From assembly GCA_913043015.1 (NCBI GenBank), contig CAJWKX010000034.1, positions 1-7,322 of the forward strand: DNA of 7,322 bases. Reading direction: 5' to 3'. The position numbers and the translations under genes were made by a program. Of this stretch, positions 6,153 through 7,322 are shown one piece after another. The notes under the pieces were generated by a model, which searched no databases, was not told the DNA's origin, and saw only the letters and a program-made list of their open reading frames with translations. This DNA comes from an uncultured Candidatus Pelagibacter sp. (lineage in GTDB: Bacteria; Pseudomonadota; Alphaproteobacteria; Pelagibacterales; Pelagibacteraceae). Position 1 is the stretch's first letter. Every line of letters begins with the position of its first letter.

Positions 6153-6919
6153 TTTTTTATCGTTTGTCCTCCATCAATTACAATTTCCGCTCCAGTCATA
6201 AAACTAGTTTTAGAAGATAATAGAAACGTAACTAAATTAGCAATTTCTTCAGGTTTACCAAATCTTCCTAGCGGGACTTGACTTTTTATCATCTTTTTTA
6301 TTTTTTTTGCATTTTTTTTAATTTTTTTGTCCCAGTTGCCTCCTTCAAAATAAATATTTCCTGGAATAACATTGTTCACTCTCACTTTATGCTTTGCAAG
6401 TTCATTTGCCAAAAATTTAGAATAATAATTTAAAGATGATTTACTAAAAGCAAAACCTAGAGGAGCTCCAAGATCTTTTAATGAAGCAATTGAGGATATA
6501 AAAACTACAGAACCTTTATTTTTTTTAATATCTTCCAAAAAATAATTTACAAACCTAAAAGCAGTTAAAAAATTATTTTTTTGATACCAATAAAAATCTT
6601 TTTCAGAGTGAAAAGAGCTGTTATTTTGTTTAACTGAACCTGCGTTTGCGACAATTCCATCTAGTTTTTTCCATCTTTTCTTTACAATGTTTCTAATTTT
6701 TTTGAGAACTAAATTATTTTTGATATCGCCATTAACATGCGCCACTTTAAATCCATGCTTTTGATATAGTTTATTAAATTGCTTTTTAACTAATTTTTTT
6801 GATCTTCCAGTAATTATAGTATTCGCCCCTTCGTTTAAAAGACTTTCTGCTATCCTTAATCCAATCCCTCTACTGGATCCTGATATTAGGAAAGTTTTAT
6901 TGAATAAATTTAAATTCAT
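6149..6919 (-). CDS. Short-chain dehydrogenase/reductase homologue with Phe in place of the catalytic Tyr
   Basis: This 256-residue protein has the full layout of a classical SDR: SGSSRGIG at 13-20, GRS near 38-40 after strand 2 (suggesting NADP(H)), NGDI at 63-66, ANAG at 91-94, S142-S143, IPGNIY at 185-190, and VIDGGQT at 247-253. The YxxxK active-site motif reads F156-A-F-S-K160. The lysine and the serine 13 residues before it are kept, but the catalytic tyrosine is phenylalanine (codon TTT at 6452-6454). Either the reaction is altered or the protein is a non-catalytic partner of the neighbouring SDR. The reading frame is intact. The ATG overlaps the stop of the upstream isomerase-like gene as ATGA, and its own TGA overlaps the next SDR start, so the three genes are probably translationally coupled. 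It has no membrane segment and should be cytoplasmic. Confidence 0.92.
   Translation of the reverse strand: MNLNLFNKTFLISGSSRGIGLRIAESLLNEGANTIITGRSKKLVKKQFNKLYQKHGFKVAHVNGDIKNNLVLKKIRNIVKKRWKKLDGIVANAGSVKQNNSSFHSEKDFYWYQKNNFLTAFRFVNYFLEDIKKNKGSVVFISSIASLKDLGAPLGFAFSKSSLNYYSKFLANELAKHKVRVNNVIPGNIYFEGGNWDKKIKKNAKKIKKMIKSQVPLGRFGKPEEIANLVTFLLSSKTSFMTGAEIVIDGGQTIKK
6168..6172 (-). promoter_or_regulatory. GGAGG Shine-Dalgarno-like sequence before the PtmA-like SDR
   Basis: GGAGG lies in the DGG codons at the end of the upstream SDR, 15 bases before the ATG at 6152. That spacing is longer than optimal, so it may be a coincidence of the conserved protein motif. Confidence 0.35.
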
Positions 6920-7322
6920 AAAAAATATTTTTCAACATATTTTTTCGCAAATTGAAACTGTTTTTTAGCAACTTGAAAATCATCTTTTCCTCTTGCTCCT
7001 TGAAGAATAAAATCCGATTTATAGTTGTTTTTTTTTAAAAGAAGAAATATCTCTTCAAAATTAACATTACCATCACCGAATTGGACAGTATAGTGCTTTG
7101 GTGTACAATCTTTGATATGAACATTGGATATCATTTTTCCATAACTCAAAAATTCTTGTTTTGCTTCAAATTCCCAGAAGGCACTATTGCCCATGTCATA
7201 ATTTACCGTTACGGCATTTTTATTAAAATTTTTTAAAAAATCTTTCAATTCATTAGGCTCCAGATCCGTTTCTAAAGCAATGATTAAATTATTTTTAATA
7301 ATTTTTTTCTCAAATTTTAGAA
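6916..7322 (-). CDS. Sugar-phosphate isomerase/epimerase family protein (xylose-isomerase-like TIM barrel), 5' end missing
   Basis: The reading frame stays open to the right edge, so only the last 134 residues are seen; the TTG at 7246-7248 is an internal codon, not a start. Counting from the first whole codon, the fragment shows ALETDL with E17, NYDMGNS with D42, VHIKD with H68, FGDGNVNFEEIF near 81-92, and FILQGARG with Q107. These are the successive strand ends that hold the divalent metal in AP-endonuclease-2/xylose-isomerase-like barrels (sugar-phosphate isomerases and 3-epimerases). Gln in the last position, instead of the common Glu, may be a subfamily trait. Full-length relatives are about 250-300 residues, so about half is missing. 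Its TGA overlaps the next ATG as ATGA, placing it in the same operon. It probably isomerises or epimerises a sugar intermediate; the substrate is unknown. Confidence 0.85.
   Translation of the reverse strand, partial: LKFEKKIIKNNLIIALETDLEPNELKDFLKNFNKNAVTVNYDMGNSAFWEFEAKQEFLSYGKMISNVHIKDCTPKHYTVQFGDGNVNFEEIFLLLKKNNYKSDFILQGARGKDDFQVAKKQFQFAKKYVEKYFL

Noticed and set aside
5665..6201. 178-codon plus-strand open frame with a hydrophobic, Phe/Ser-rich translation
   Set aside because: It lies fully antisense to the two SDR genes, whose motifs are unmistakable. Its composition is what the complement of lysine-rich coding gives.
7246..7248. TTG as the start of a 110-residue protein at the right edge
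   Set aside because: The frame stays open upstream to the window edge and encodes conserved family sequence (ALETDL), so the TTG is an internal Leu codon.
1..7322. Defence system, CRISPR array, prophage or transposon
   Set aside because: No spaced repeats, nuclease, helicase, integrase or transposase motifs were seen on either strand; every gene fits glycan or small-molecule metabolism or is unknown.

Overview
This window is strongly A+T-rich. All nine coding regions lie on the minus strand, are lysine- and asparagine-rich, and are packed with almost no space between them. Three junctions are 4-base ATGA overlaps, and the other gaps run from 1 to 27 bases. No RNA gene, CRISPR array, transposase, promoter or clear terminator was seen. 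No stretch without a gene exceeds 27 bases. The base composition, compact layout and weak ribosome binding sites suggest a streamlined marine bacterium, such as a SAR11/Pelagibacterales-like alphaproteobacterium. That is inferred from style alone, because no taxonomic marker is present.

In transcription order (right to left), the operon enters from beyond the right edge. The order is: the C-terminal part of a sugar-phosphate isomerase/epimerase-type TIM barrel (6916-7322); a short-chain dehydrogenase (SDR) whose expected catalytic Tyr is Phe (6149-6919); a second, intact SDR resembling the PtmA type of nonulosonate clusters (5313-6152); a DegT/DnrJ/EryC1 sugar aminotransferase (4126-5307); a divergent NeuA/PtmB-like cytidylyltransferase (3390-4124); a second DegT-family aminotransferase resembling perosamine synthetases (2265-3380); a GT-B-like glycosyltransferase with the D/E-D/E-G, HP and Ser motifs of bacterial sialyltransferases (1050-2237); an unrecognised 62-residue ORF (844-1032); and a HisC-like aminotransferase (1-847) that runs off the left edge.

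Together these look like a glycan-biosynthesis accessory island. Oxidoreductases and PLP aminotransferases would build one or more amino or deoxy sugars, the cytidylyltransferase would activate a sugar acid as a CMP-sugar, and the glycosyltransferase would transfer it to a surface glycan. A nonulosonate-like product (sialic, legionaminic or related) is the simplest hypothesis. However, no NeuB-type synthase, NeuC-type epimerase or flippase/polymerase is visible here, and the cytidylyltransferase lacks part of the usual substrate-binding signature. The exact sugar therefore cannot be named.
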